This document shows, one piece after another, positions 1-8,908 of a stretch of 64,000 bases of DNA (position 1 is the stretch's first letter; every line of letters starts with the position of its first letter). Below the pieces are notes generated by a model. The model did not search any database. It was given only the letters and a program-made list of their open reading frames with translations, and was not told where the DNA came from. The DNA comes from Flagellimonas eckloniae (GTDB lineage Bacteria > Bacteroidota > Bacteroidia > Flavobacteriales > Flavobacteriaceae). Both the position numbers and the translations under genes were made by a program. The stretch spans positions 868,001 to 932,000 of the forward strand of contig NZ_LCTZ01000002.1 of the NCBI RefSeq assembly GCF_001413955.1, read 5' to 3'.

Positions 1-564
1 ATTTCGGGTGCCATTGGGTATAAAGCCTATCGAATCTATCAGAAAAGCAAAATTATCAACCATATTTTTGGCTAAATCATATCTATCGTCAGCCAGAAGC
101 CCTTCTAAAGTAAAATAGCTATCCCAATAATAGATTTCCTGAAAGCGTCCTCCTGGCACAACATATTTATGAGGTAGCGCTATTCTGGAAGAGTGTGGTA
201 TAACATCATCAGGACCTCTTGTCAGGTTATCCCACATATAGGTTATATGCTCGTACATGGTTCTAGACGTGTCGGTTTCAAACTCCAAGGCCTTCATGGA
301 TCTATCTTCAAAATTATTTAGGACAAATGCCTTTAGTTCAAAACCTTCTTTCTCCCTCTCCAAAAGATATTTTGCTTCTAGTGTGGATGCATCTTTCTTT
401 GGGACCAAATCCACAAAAGTTTTTGAATCTTTAAAAATACCAGCAAGCTGGACATCCGTGAAAAGTTGGGATTCATAAAAATTTACTGGTTCTATGGGTT
501 GGATGGTCTCTTTACAGCCCAGAACGGATAAAAACAAGAATAAACTAAAAAACCAGACTTTCAT
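1..564 (-). CDS. alpha,alpha-trehalase (GH37), N-terminal part, cut by window edge
   Basis: The frame is open from the ATG at 564 to the window edge and gives 188 residues. It begins with a lipoprotein signal (VLGCKE, Cys at residue 17). Near residue 140 it has [15 protein letters not shown], which matches the GH37 trehalase signature, and it ends in GFIPNGTRN, also typical of the family. Family knowledge: hydrolysis of trehalose to two glucoses. The lipoprotein signal implies action in the periplasm or at the outer membrane. The catalytic residues lie beyond the edge and cannot be checked. It diverges from a GntR regulator, which may control it. Confidence 0.88.
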   Translation of the reverse strand, partial: MKVWFFSLFLFLSVLGCKETIQPIEPVNFYESQLFTDVQLAGIFKDSKTFVDLVPKKDASTLEAKYLLEREKEGFELKAFVLNNFEDRSMKALEFETDTSRTMYEHITYMWDNLTRGPDDVIPHSSRIALPHKYVVPGGRFQEIYYWDSYFTLEGLLADDRYDLAKNMVDNFAFLIDSIGFIPNGTRN

Positions 565-628
565 TTCATTATAAATTTAAACTAAGCTAAATATAAGAGT
601 AATACGCTAAATGAAAATCCTTAAAATC

Positions 629-645
629 ATATACGATTTGTATAT
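629..645. promoter_or_regulatory. candidate GntR operator (inverted repeat)
   Basis: ATATAC-N5-GTATAT is a perfect 6-bp inverted repeat. It ends 7 bases before the ATG of the GntR gene and lies in the divergent region shared with trehalase. GntR-family dimers typically bind short inverted repeats of this size, so autoregulation, and possibly control of the trehalase, is inferred. Confidence 0.45.
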
Positions 646-652
646 TTAGTTC

Positions 653-1282
653 ATGGATAATGCCCACGTTTTACGAAATCGAGTAAAAACCCATTTGTTG
701 GAGCAAATCGAAAAAGGTGAATTAGAGGTTGGGAAAACCATTAACCTTGCAGCGCTATCCAGAAAAATAGGAATTAGTGTTACCCCAATCCGTGAGGCTT
801 TAAGTCAATTGGAACAAGCAAGAATAATAAATGCTATTCCAAATAGGGGCTTTGTTGTCGCCAAACTTACTAAAACGGAAGCCAAGAACCTGTACAATAC
901 CATTGCACAACTGGAGATAATGGCATTGGAAAGCTCTTCCTTTTCAGAAGATGATGTTGAATTCTTAACATTGCAACAACTCAAATTAAAGCAAGCCAGT
1001 TCCCATGCCACTAGATTGGACGCTAGGTTCGGGTTCCATGATTTGTTGGTTGCAAAGTGTGCCAATACCATTCTATTGCAAATTTTGGATGACCTTAAAG
1101 CTCGAATACTTTTTTATGAACAGGGATTTGGACAAGATGTATCTTTTTATGAAAAAGTGGATAATCAAAACGATGCTATAATCGAAGCTATAAAAGAAGA
1201 TAATATTCCTACGGCCACACTTATTCTTAAAATGAATTGGATGATGGTTTCAGAATATATAGGGGCTCAAATGAATATATGA
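653..1282 (+). CDS. GntR family transcriptional regulator (FCD-like effector domain)
   Basis: The 209-aa protein has an N-terminal winged helix (about residues 8-70, with the recognition helix around ISVTPIREALSQLE, typical of GntR) and an all-helical C-terminal domain resembling FCD (FHDLLVAKCANTILLQIL). FCD domains usually bind a metal and an acid through several His residues. Here only the first His (FHD) is obvious, and the usual later positions look like Asn (QNDAI, MNWM). The effector may therefore bind differently. The gene diverges from a trehalase and has an inverted repeat directly upstream of its start. The target and ligand are unknown. Confidence 0.85.
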   Translation: MDNAHVLRNRVKTHLLEQIEKGELEVGKTINLAALSRKIGISVTPIREALSQLEQARIINAIPNRGFVVAKLTKTEAKNLYNTIAQLEIMALESSSFSEDDVEFLTLQQLKLKQASSHATRLDARFGFHDLLVAKCANTILLQILDDLKARILFYEQGFGQDVSFYEKVDNQNDAIIEAIKEDNIPTATLILKMNWMMVSEYIGAQMNI

Positions 1283-1348
1283 AGGCCAACTTTATGTTAA
1301 ATCAAAATAAACAGATGGAGATTTCGTTATTATTTAAAATACTTCCTA

Positions 1349-1507
1349 ATGGAATTTTTGAATAAAGAAATTGAAACCTTGGTAAAGCGTAAGAAATCCA
1401 AATCTTTGGTTAAAAAGCAGATTTCCTGTGGAATATTCCAAGATTTGGGTGAGCCTGAATTAAAATCCTTAGAAAATACTGAAATCAACGAATCCTCTCC
1501 TGCTTAG
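1349..1507 (+). CDS. small hypothetical protein, 52 aa
   Basis: The ORF starts at the ATG at 1349 and ends with TAG at 1507, overlapping the last bases of the convergent amidohydrolase gene by 4. The product has a basic first half (LVKRKKSKSLVKK) and an acidic tail (EPELKSLENTEINESS), with no signal peptide or membrane segment. Its composition looks protein-like. It follows the GntR gene by 66 bases and could be cotranscribed. I recognise no family; it may be non-coding. Confidence 0.35.
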   Translation: MEFLNKEIETLVKRKKSKSLVKKQISCGIFQDLGEPELKSLENTEINESSPA

Positions 1508-2586
1508 TATTCAAAAAGTGACCTATCCAATCCAGGGATAAGATTGATGGCATTTTTATAATATACTTTTCTTAGCACCTCGTCCGGTAAATCCAATCCG
1601 TACATAGCCCAAAAAGCATGATACTTTTTGTAGTATGGAAAATACTCATCAGCAGTTTCCAATACTCTGAAATAAGTAGGAAACTCTTCAGGTTTCCAGC
1701 TATCTTTTCCAAACAGGATTCTATCTTGATACTTTACAAAAAACTCATTGGCGCGTCGTGGTTGTCGGCCCAATTCAGCAATTATTGCACCAATACCCAC
1801 TGACATATTCGGAATCTCATCCAATAACTCCCCTAGCCTATCTAAATTATTGGCATACCAACCCATATGTGCGTTAATGAACTTTGTTTTTGGATGTTTT
1901 TTGAACATTCGGTGTTGTTCATCAATAATTTGTTGCCATGGCGCAGGATTGGTCGCGGAACGTTTTCTTCTTGGTCTTGTCTTTAATTCTAGCCAACGCT
2001 CGTTCTCGCTGTCCATAGGGTCCCAAAATGATTTTGGATCAGCAGCATGGATCAATACCGGAATTCCCAGTTCACCGCATTTTTCCCATATGGGATCCAA
2101 TCTGGGGTCATCTATGGCAATCCTGTTTCCGTTTATGTCCTTGTTTCTAAGCCCCAAGCTTTTATATACCTTCAAGCCTTTAGCTCCACTTTTTATATCC
2201 AATTCCAACTGTGCAGCGGCCAATTCACCCCAATTGGAATTTCCCACACCGTCAAAATCCACATTGGCAAAAACTACAAATCGATTGGGATAATTATCGT
2301 TCACATTTTTTAGCATTGCCCGCAATCCCTCACCAGAGCCTCCACTAAGATTAACCATAACCCCCATATTCATTTCATCCATATCCTTAACTAAGGTTGA
2401 TAAATCTTGCGTGGCCATTCTAAACTGATGGCTGTGGACGTCTATAAAGGTAAACTTAGCCTTGTTTACCGGGTTTTCTGGGACAACTAAAGTGGATTTT
2501 GGATTGTATTCTTCAAAACCCATCTCTTGGGAAAAACCAAAGTTGATAAACAGAAATGTAATTAAAGTGATAATATAGGTTTTCAT
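1504..2586 (-). CDS. secreted metal-dependent amidohydrolase (Amidohydro_2)
   Basis: 360 aa with a signal peptide (residues 1-19, ending FGFSQ). It has the TIM-barrel amidohydrolase features: HSH metal motif in FIDVHSHQF near residue 50, LIHAADP, KFINAHMGW, and a late Asp in LFGKDSWKP. Family knowledge: hydrolysis or decarboxylation of cyclic or acidic organic compounds. It is the last gene of the molybdenum-enzyme operon, 2 bases after the MocA-like gene, so it may act on the substrate or product of the periplasmic hydroxylase. The substrate is not deducible. Confidence 0.82.
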   Translation of the reverse strand: MKTYIITLITFLFINFGFSQEMGFEEYNPKSTLVVPENPVNKAKFTFIDVHSHQFRMATQDLSTLVKDMDEMNMGVMVNLSGGSGEGLRAMLKNVNDNYPNRFVVFANVDFDGVGNSNWGELAAAQLELDIKSGAKGLKVYKSLGLRNKDINGNRIAIDDPRLDPIWEKCGELGIPVLIHAADPKSFWDPMDSENERWLELKTRPRRKRSATNPAPWQQIIDEQHRMFKKHPKTKFINAHMGWYANNLDRLGELLDEIPNMSVGIGAIIAELGRQPRRANEFFVKYQDRILFGKDSWKPEEFPTYFRVLETADEYFPYYKKYHAFWAMYGLDLPDEVLRKVYYKNAINLIPGLDRSLFEY

Positions 2587-2588
2587 AG

Positions 2589-3188
2589 TTAGGTATTATA
2601 TAAATCAAGTAGTTGATTGTATTCTTTTTGTGTATCGATATCTACTTCCTTACCATCTGGAACAACCCCAAATGCCTCACTTTTATGTTTGATAATTAAG
2701 TGTCTTGCACCGAAATCTTTTTTTAATTCTGATAGCTCGATCAACAAAGTATGGTCAAAGATTGCTGGAACCCCTAGTTTTTCGCCATAGTCGGTAGCAA
2801 CTATTCTTTTTTTACGTCCCCTAAATGTTGAAATTATGGTATTTAAGAATTCCACATCTATCAAGGGCTGATCTGCAAGCATTAGTAGAATACCGGAAGT
2901 ATCTTGGTGCATTTCTAAAACATGTTTGGCTCCGCATGAAATGGAACTACCCATGCCTTGCTCCCAATTTGGGTTCTTCAAGGTTTTGACAGTTTTTGGG
3001 ACCACTTTTTTAATCTTTTCTGCATTTGAACCTAAAATCACCACTATGGAGTCGGTAATTTTTTGAGCCTGTTCAATGGCATTACCCAACAAGGTGGTAT
3101 TTTTCCACGGAAGCAGCTGTTTAATGTTTTCTTGCATTCTTGTGGATGCTCCTGCAGCCAATATGAGAATTGAAATTCCTTCTGTCAT
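2589..3188 (-). CDS. MocA-like nucleotidyltransferase (molybdopterin cytidylyltransferase type)
   Basis: 199 aa with the MobA-like NTP-transferase fold. The nucleotide-binding start LILAAGASTRM is at residues 8-18, followed by QLLPW and LMLADQPLI with its metal-binding Asp. Proteins of this type add CMP to molybdopterin for xanthine-dehydrogenase-family enzymes or help their maturation. It sits directly after xdhC, which supports that role. A separate MobA homologue lies upstream in the operon, suggesting that this one makes the dinucleotide form used by the hydroxylase. Confidence 0.82.
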   Translation of the reverse strand: MTEGISILILAAGASTRMQENIKQLLPWKNTTLLGNAIEQAQKITDSIVVILGSNAEKIKKVVPKTVKTLKNPNWEQGMGSSISCGAKHVLEMHQDTSGILLMLADQPLIDVEFLNTIISTFRGRKKRIVATDYGEKLGVPAIFDHTLLIELSELKKDFGARHLIIKHKSEAFGVVPDGKEVDIDTQKEYNQLLDLYNT

Positions 3189-3191
3189 TAA

Positions 3192-4205
3192 CTAAACATG
3201 AATCTTACCGACTTTATCTTTTAAAAGCGCGGGTTCTTTTTTGTTGACCACAGCTAAAATCTCTGATAGTACTGAAACAGCAATTTCTTGAGGCGTTTCA
3301 GCACCAATGTCAATTCCTGCAGGTCCGTGAATCTGTTCTAAATAGTACTCAGAGATATCGGGATATCTTTCCAAGAGCTCGTCAAATAGTTTTTCCCGCC
3401 GTTTTTGTGGTCCCAAGAGCCCTATATAAGCTCCTTTTTCTTCCTTAAGAGCAATCAAGAACTGTAAGTCTTTTGAAAAACTATGCGTCATTACTAAAAC
3501 AGCTGTTTGTTCATCCAATTTAGGTTTAAAAGCATCTGGTTCAACAGACAGCAATGTTTTTATGCCAGGAAAGTCATTTTCGGTCTTTTCTTCCCTTGGA
3601 TTTACAACCACTGTAACTTCCCATCCCGTTAACGAAGCATATTTACATAGTTGAACTGCATCATGCTCACCTCCAATAATTATCAATTGGAAACTGGGAT
3701 GCATTTCTTGCTTAAAACGTGTTACTTCATTGGTAACCTTTTTAGGTGTCTCATTATTTATATAAAAGGAAGTATCATTCAAATTAAAAACAGAATGATA
3801 ATCCCTACTTTCACTATGTTCCTTCTTATAAAATGATTCTATGAAAAAAGACTCTCTGGTATCAATGGTTTCCCAGAATTGTGTCAACAGAATTTCATCG
3901 GGCCTAAAAGCTTCCAATAGAATGTAAAGAACACCTTCACACCCTAAACGATACCTGCCGTCATAAACCATTATTTTTGATACATTGCTCGAGAATACAG
4001 ATGATGCTTGTCTTAGCACTTCTTTTTCAACACATCCACCGCTAACGGCTCCAACCATGTCTCCATTTCCAAAAATTAGCATACGAACTCCAGGCCTACG
4101 GTATGACGATCCATCCAAGGCTACAACAGTTGCCAATACAGCCGATTGACCTTGTTCTTGTCTCTTCTGATATTGTTGAATAATTGTTTTTAGTTCATGT
4201 GTCAT
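3192..4205 (-). CDS. XdhC/CoxI family molybdoenzyme maturation factor
   Basis: 337 aa. The N-terminal XdhC/CoxI domain includes LDGSSYRRPGVRML and GAVSGGCVEKEV near residues 30-65. The C-terminal Rossmann-like XdhC_C domain has LIIIGGEHDAVQL around residue 172 and GLLGPQKRREKLF later. XdhC binds the sulfurated molybdenum cofactor and inserts it into xanthine-dehydrogenase-type enzymes. Here it follows moeA by one base and precedes the MocA-like gene by 3, consistent with servicing the two-subunit oxidoreductase upstream. Confidence 0.9.
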   Translation of the reverse strand: MTHELKTIIQQYQKRQEQGQSAVLATVVALDGSSYRRPGVRMLIFGNGDMVGAVSGGCVEKEVLRQASSVFSSNVSKIMVYDGRYRLGCEGVLYILLEAFRPDEILLTQFWETIDTRESFFIESFYKKEHSESRDYHSVFNLNDTSFYINNETPKKVTNEVTRFKQEMHPSFQLIIIGGEHDAVQLCKYASLTGWEVTVVVNPREEKTENDFPGIKTLLSVEPDAFKPKLDEQTAVLVMTHSFSKDLQFLIALKEEKGAYIGLLGPQKRREKLFDELLERYPDISEYYLEQIHGPAGIDIGAETPQEIAVSVLSEILAVVNKKEPALLKDKVGKIHV

Positions 4206-4206
4206 A

Positions 4207-5406
4207 CTAAATCATCCTTCGTGTAGGTGTGAAAGAAACCAATTCGTTGTCGCTCCCAACTGTTTGATTTGGGTCCAATTGAATAAAACCATCAATTTTA
4301 GAAAGTCCAACAAGATCTCCGGAACCGGTGGTTGTCAATGTTTTTGCAAACAACTCGCCCTTATTGATACTAATAGTAACACCTATAAAAAGCGTTAAAT
4401 CCGTTTTGTTTGTGATTGGTTCATTTAAAAATACACCAAATTTTGATGTACTTAATCCCAAAGTTTTGTTAAGCCATGGTTTAAAGTAAATATGGTAGTT
4501 GGCAAAGGTGGATACAGGGTTACCTGGAAAGGAAAATATAGTTGTACGACTAGACCTATGCTTTCCAAACCAAAACGGTTTCCCTGGGCGCTGCAATACC
4601 TTATGAAATATTTTCTCCACTCCCAACGTATCAAAAACTTCAGGTAAAAAATCAAATTTACCTTTGGAAACCCCACCGCTTAAAAGCAAAATGTCATAAT
4701 CATCGATAAGAGTTTTTACTTTCTCTTTTAAAAGATCGGGTTCATCAACTAAATGATACAAATCTGCAGTAATTTTTTCTTCAATCAGTAATCCTTTTAA
4801 TGTAAGGGAATTTGATTTCCTAATCTGATAAGGAAGTGGTTTTTCATCTATTTCTACCAATTCATTGCCCGTTGCTATTACTGCTATTTTTGGTAGTTTT
4901 TTCACTAAAACTTCAGATTTCCCAACGGTTGCCAAGACTCCTATTTCCGAAGCTGTTATTTGAATACATGGTTTAAGAAGTTCTTCACCCTTTGCAACAT
5001 CACTACCTTGATAATGAATATTCTGACCTTTGGTAACTGGTTTGAGCAGCAAAAAAGTCCCATTATCTTGGGAAACATGTTCATACATTACAACAGTATC
5101 CGCATTCTTAGGAACCATAGCACCTGTCATGACTTCAATACATTCAGAATTATTTTGTAAAACTTGCTGTGGACTACCCGCAGGTGCAATTCCGGAAGCT
5201 TTAAAAGTATGGTCTGAAGATATGACGCCATCAAAGCTGATAGCAATTCCATCTTTGGTGGCCCTATCAAATGGGGGGAAATCCCTATCCGCCAAAATGA
5301 TTTCAGCTAAGATTCTGTTATTGGATTGGTCTAGGGCAACATATTCGTTTCCGTAATCTTGTGTGTTGTCCAGAACTTTTTGAAATGCTTCCTTAAAAGA
5401 AATCAT
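4207..5406 (-). CDS. moeA: molybdopterin molybdenumtransferase MoeA
   Basis: 399 aa, the usual MoeA length. Characteristic segments are DRDFPPFDRATKDGIAI near residue 40, IEVMTGAMVPKNADTVV, VAVIATGNELV, LLSGGVSKGKFDF and IFSFPGNPVSTF. MoeA inserts molybdate into adenylylated molybdopterin in the cytoplasm. The start overlaps the end of the TauE/SafE gene by 4 bases, so translation may be coupled. All sequence hallmarks appear intact. Confidence 0.95.
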   Translation of the reverse strand: MISFKEAFQKVLDNTQDYGNEYVALDQSNNRILAEIILADRDFPPFDRATKDGIAISFDGVISSDHTFKASGIAPAGSPQQVLQNNSECIEVMTGAMVPKNADTVVMYEHVSQDNGTFLLLKPVTKGQNIHYQGSDVAKGEELLKPCIQITASEIGVLATVGKSEVLVKKLPKIAVIATGNELVEIDEKPLPYQIRKSNSLTLKGLLIEEKITADLYHLVDEPDLLKEKVKTLIDDYDILLLSGGVSKGKFDFLPEVFDTLGVEKIFHKVLQRPGKPFWFGKHRSSRTTIFSFPGNPVSTFANYHIYFKPWLNKTLGLSTSKFGVFLNEPITNKTDLTLFIGVTISINKGELFAKTLTTTGSGDLVGLSKIDGFIQLDPNQTVGSDNELVSFTPTRRMI

Positions 5407-6185
5407 GAAAATATAGTTAGCTGTAATCCATTTTTTAATAATACGCGTATCCCAACAAATAGCACTAGAAGTGCAGTAAGCAATTTAATGCGTTTTGAGG
5501 ATAGTTTTCCAATACTCAACCTTACTCCCAGTTGGCCACCTAATATTACCGCAACTAAAAGCCATATGACTTCAGCCCAAAAGACTTCAAAAGAATTGCT
5601 TACGAATAAACCTCCAATGCCAGAAACGGAATTAACAAGAATAAAGAAACTTGCCAAAGCAGCTATAACAATTGGTTTATCCCATTTCATATGATTAAGT
5701 ACCGGAGCCAAGAAAATACCGCCACCAATACCCACAAGGCCAGAAAGTAATCCTATACAACCACCAAGCATGTATGAAACGTAATTAGGGTATTTTTTAA
5801 CACTAACCTGTGATTTTAGGTTTAAGGTTTGATACGAAAGAGCCAGTGCCGAAATAATCAAAGAACTACCCAAAATAATAAAGAAAACGTGTTCTTTTAA
5901 TTGGAACGAAGCTCCAAGAAAAGCAAAGGGAATACTCGTGACAATAAATGGGAGGAATTTTTTGATTGATAAGTGCCCGCTCTTATAAAACAAAAAACAA
6001 CTTCCCAAAACGACGGTTAGATTACATAAAAGTGCAGTACTTCGAATTGCAAAAAAACTAGTAAAAACCAATGTTAAAATTGCCAAATAGCTTGAACCAC
6101 CACCAAATCCAACTGCTGAGTACAAGACTGCTACAATAAAAAAGGAAAAAAACAATAAAATTAATTCGCCAGAGGCTAAGGGCAT
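5403..6185 (-). CDS. TauE/SafE family anion exporter/permease
   Basis: 260 aa, almost entirely hydrophobic, with about eight membrane segments and the two glycine-rich repeats typical of TauE/SafE (SAVGFGGGSSY near residue 25 and GLLSGLVGIGGGIFLAP near residue 145). Members move sulfite, sulfonates or other anions across the inner membrane. It overlaps moeB by 10 bases and moeA by 4, so it is tightly built into the cofactor operon. Its cargo is unknown; a sulfur compound or an anion needed or released by the Moco pathway is plausible. Confidence 0.88.
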   Translation of the reverse strand: MPLASGELILLFFSFFIVAVLYSAVGFGGGSSYLAILTLVFTSFFAIRSTALLCNLTVVLGSCFLFYKSGHLSIKKFLPFIVTSIPFAFLGASFQLKEHVFFIILGSSLIISALALSYQTLNLKSQVSVKKYPNYVSYMLGGCIGLLSGLVGIGGGIFLAPVLNHMKWDKPIVIAALASFFILVNSVSGIGGLFVSNSFEVFWAEVIWLLVAVILGGQLGVRLSIGKLSSKRIKLLTALLVLFVGIRVLLKNGLQLTIFS

Positions 6186-7243
6186 AAGGTCATCATTTTA
6201 TTCATACCTCCTAAAATATGATAAAAAGTCAAGTCCGGGTGCTTGGTTTGGAGTTGTTTTAGAGCCAATTCACTTCTTTTTCCTGATTGACAAATAATAT
6301 AAACCTCATTGTTCAAATCAATTTGGTGTTCAAACACATCTAGATTATCCAAAGGAATATTTACAGCTTTGTTTAAATGGTTTTGATTGAATTCTTCCTG
6401 GGTTCTAACATCAATCAAAGTAAATTCTTTACCTGATTCTCTATATGACAGAAAGGTTTTTGCACTGATGGAAGGAACTATATCGCAATCTACGGTTTCG
6501 TAAAAATCTTGAAGCTTTGTTATTTTCTTATAAGCTGGATTTACCTTGAAATTAATTTTACTGACATGCTGGTTTAGTCCATTGAATATCATGAGTTTAC
6601 CTGAAAGTACTTCGCCCACACCGGTTAATACTTTTACCGCTTCTAAAGCCTGCATAGTTCCAATAATCCCTGGTATTACGCCAAGCACTCCATTTTCGTT
6701 ACAATTTGGTACCTCATCAATAGTTGGTATTTCTGGATATAAACAGCGATAGGTGGGGCCGTCTTGGTAATTAAATACACTTATATGTCCTTCAAAAGCA
6801 TGCAGGGCACCATAAACAAATGGCTTGTTCAATATAACACAAGCATCGTTGATGAGATAGCGTGTAGGGAAATTATCCGTTGCATCAACTATTAAGTCAT
6901 ATGCTGCAATAGTTTCTAGCACATTTTCTTTGGTCAAAAAGGTATCGTATGTTTTAAAAGCGGTTTGGGAGTTTTGAGCCGTTAGTTTTTCAAGTACCAC
7001 ATCCAACTTCAATCTTCCAAGGTCTTTTTCTGAGTATAGGACCTGTCTTTGTAAATTGTGCAACTCAATGACATCTTGGTCCATAAGGCCTAATGTACCA
7101 ACTCCCATTGCATTTAGGTATTGAAGAACAGGCAACCCCAAACCACCAAGACCTACAACCAAAACTTTGGCTTTAAAAAGTTTTGATTGCCCATCTGGAC
7201 CAAAGTCCTTTAGGCTGGTTTGTCTTATATACCTAGAATTCAT
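6176..7243 (-). CDS. MoeB/ThiF/HesA-type adenylyltransferase with C-terminal rhodanese domain
   Basis: 355 aa. The N-terminal E1-like domain has the nucleotide loop VLVVGLGGLGLPV at about residues 28-40 and the acceptor segment NLQRQVLYSEKDLG. ATDNFPTRYLIND and CNENGVLGVIPGIIG follow. The last 90 residues form a rhodanese domain with the active-site loop ICQSGKRSE. It should adenylate the C-terminal Gly of MoaD and may also transfer sulfur to it. The usual paired CxxC zinc motifs are not evident. It overlaps mobA and the TauE gene. Confidence 0.88.
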   Translation of the reverse strand: MNSRYIRQTSLKDFGPDGQSKLFKAKVLVVGLGGLGLPVLQYLNAMGVGTLGLMDQDVIELHNLQRQVLYSEKDLGRLKLDVVLEKLTAQNSQTAFKTYDTFLTKENVLETIAAYDLIVDATDNFPTRYLINDACVILNKPFVYGALHAFEGHISVFNYQDGPTYRCLYPEIPTIDEVPNCNENGVLGVIPGIIGTMQALEAVKVLTGVGEVLSGKLMIFNGLNQHVSKINFKVNPAYKKITKLQDFYETVDCDIVPSISAKTFLSYRESGKEFTLIDVRTQEEFNQNHLNKAVNIPLDNLDVFEHQIDLNNEVYIICQSGKRSELALKQLQTKHPDLTFYHILGGMNKMMTLCP

Positions 7244-7853
7244 TGGTTGTTTCTAATTTAGATTTTATGAATTCGTAATCGGAAATGGAATTGGCATTGT
7301 ACAATACTTCATCATGTTGTGGATTCACCAACTCAACATCCGAGTTAATCAAAAACTTTCTTGGACATGTACTTTCGGAAGTTTGCATATGGGAAGTAGC
7401 CAATTTTAATCCCTCGGGTTCCCAAATTGTAATCAATGGTTCTGGTAAATTGGTCTCCCTTGTAGCATATGATGTTGCCAATTTACTGGGGTTTCTTTTT
7501 ACCGTCAAATTTTTTAAAGCCTGTAAATCAATTAATGGTAAGTCGCAAGCCAATACCAGCCATGCAACTTTGGGATAAGTTTTGTGCGCGCTTAAGATTC
7601 CATTAAAGGGTCCTCTATATTCATTTTGATCTACAATTACATTAAACCCATTATTAAGGCTTAGTCGTTGTTCATCCCGAATGCCAAGAAAAACCTTGTC
7701 GCAAAGGTGCTCCAAGAGTTTGTACAAGTATTCCTGTTGAGGAATAGAATGGTACTTGATCAATCCCTTGTCCGATCCCATTCGAGTACTCTTTCCTCCT
7801 GCCAAGACCAAACCATATAAGTTGGGAACGTCATTTCCCTTCATTTTTTTCAT
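7233..7853 (-). CDS. mobA: molybdenum cofactor guanylyltransferase MobA
   Basis: 206 aa with the MobA signature GLVLAGGKSTRMGSDKGLI at residues 14-32, then FNGILSAHKTYP and VLACDLPLID with the metal-binding Asp. MobA attaches GMP to the molybdenum cofactor. Two NTP transferases occur in this operon (this one and the MocA-like gene at 2589), so one may act on a different dinucleotide form. It overlaps the moeB-like gene by 11 bases and starts 23 bases after moaA. Confidence 0.85.
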   Translation of the reverse strand: MKKMKGNDVPNLYGLVLAGGKSTRMGSDKGLIKYHSIPQQEYLYKLLEHLCDKVFLGIRDEQRLSLNNGFNVIVDQNEYRGPFNGILSAHKTYPKVAWLVLACDLPLIDLQALKNLTVKRNPSKLATSYATRETNLPEPLITIWEPEGLKLATSHMQTSESTCPRKFLINSDVELVNPQHDEVLYNANSISDYEFIKSKLETTNEF

Positions 7854-7876
7854 ACCAAGTATCGTTACTACTAAAA

Positions 7877-8878
7877 TTAACCACCAATGGAAGTCATTGA
7901 GTTATCAAAAATAGTTTTTGAATGCTCGTTTTGTGCTTCAAAGCCTGTTTTTGCTCTATTTCCAACAGCTTCCAAAATAGTCTTCTTTAAATCTGTTTCT
8001 GCCGAACCTGAGCGAATGAGACTTCTAAGATTTGCTTTTGGTTTTCCATATAGGCATGTAATTACATCGCCGGTTGCAGTTACTCTCAGTCTATTGCAGC
8101 TTCCGCAAAAAGTTCTGCTGAAGGATGGAATAATCCCAAATGTTCCCTTATGTCCAGTAATTTTATAGTTCACAGACGTAGATGTGGGAGGCGACTCTAA
8201 CTTTTTGAAATTTGGATATTTGTTGGCAATGTGTTCTAGAATTGCCTTATGGTTCCACTTGATTGAATTGAAATTTTTGGAGCCCCCGTTAAAAGGCATT
8301 TCCTCAAGAAACCGAACAGAAACATTGTAATGCTTCATTACCTCTAGCGTGGGAAGAATATCTTGTTCATTTTGACCATCCAAAACAATAAAATTGATAC
8401 GTACATTAAACCCTTCCGAAATTAATCGAATTAGATTATTGTGTACCGTATCAAATTGATTTCGCCTGGTAATGCGTTCAAACGTCTCCCTGTTTATAGA
8501 GTCCAGGCTAACATTCACATTAGTAATACCAAGCTCTTTTAATTCTGTGATATATGGTCCTATCAAGGTTGCATTGGTGGTTACGGAAATGTCATCAAGA
8601 CCTTGCATTTTGGTCAGTTCCCTGAGCAAAACCATCAAATCTTTTCGCACAAAGGGTTCCCCACCCGTAATCCTAATTTTATTAATTCCTTGGCCTACCA
8701 ATATCTTGCTCACCTTAGTGAGCTCTGCAATAGATAAAAGCTTATCGTTCTTTACAAAATCAATGCCCTCGGAAGGCATACAATAATTGCAACGCAGGTT
8801 GCATCTATCAGTTACTGCAAGCCTTAAGTAATTTATTTTTCTATTGTGATTGTCTACCAACATATATTTGTTCTCCAA
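7877..8878 (-). CDS. moaA: GTP 3',8-cyclase MoaA (radical SAM)
   Basis: 333 aa, the family length. The radical-SAM cluster is CNLRCNYC (Cys26, 30, 33). The second 4Fe-4S site is FCGSCNRLRVTATGDVITC near residues 258-276. The protein ends in the conserved Gly-Gly needed for catalysis in MoaA. It catalyses the first step of molybdopterin synthesis, together with MoaC. No moaC is found in the window, so that partner must be encoded elsewhere. Confidence 0.96.
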   Translation of the reverse strand: MENKYMLVDNHNRKINYLRLAVTDRCNLRCNYCMPSEGIDFVKNDKLLSIAELTKVSKILVGQGINKIRITGGEPFVRKDLMVLLRELTKMQGLDDISVTTNATLIGPYITELKELGITNVNVSLDSINRETFERITRRNQFDTVHNNLIRLISEGFNVRINFIVLDGQNEQDILPTLEVMKHYNVSVRFLEEMPFNGGSKNFNSIKWNHKAILEHIANKYPNFKKLESPPTSTSVNYKITGHKGTFGIIPSFSRTFCGSCNRLRVTATGDVITCLYGKPKANLRSLIRSGSAETDLKKTILEAVGNRAKTGFEAQNEHSKTIFDNSMTSIGG

Positions 8879-8908
8879 TGCAACCGAAAGATACTATTTA
8901 TGGAACTA

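Noticed and set aside
1748-2293. 181-aa plus-strand frame opposite the amidohydrolase
   Set aside because: It is antisense to a well-conserved gene and shows no protein-like pattern of its own.
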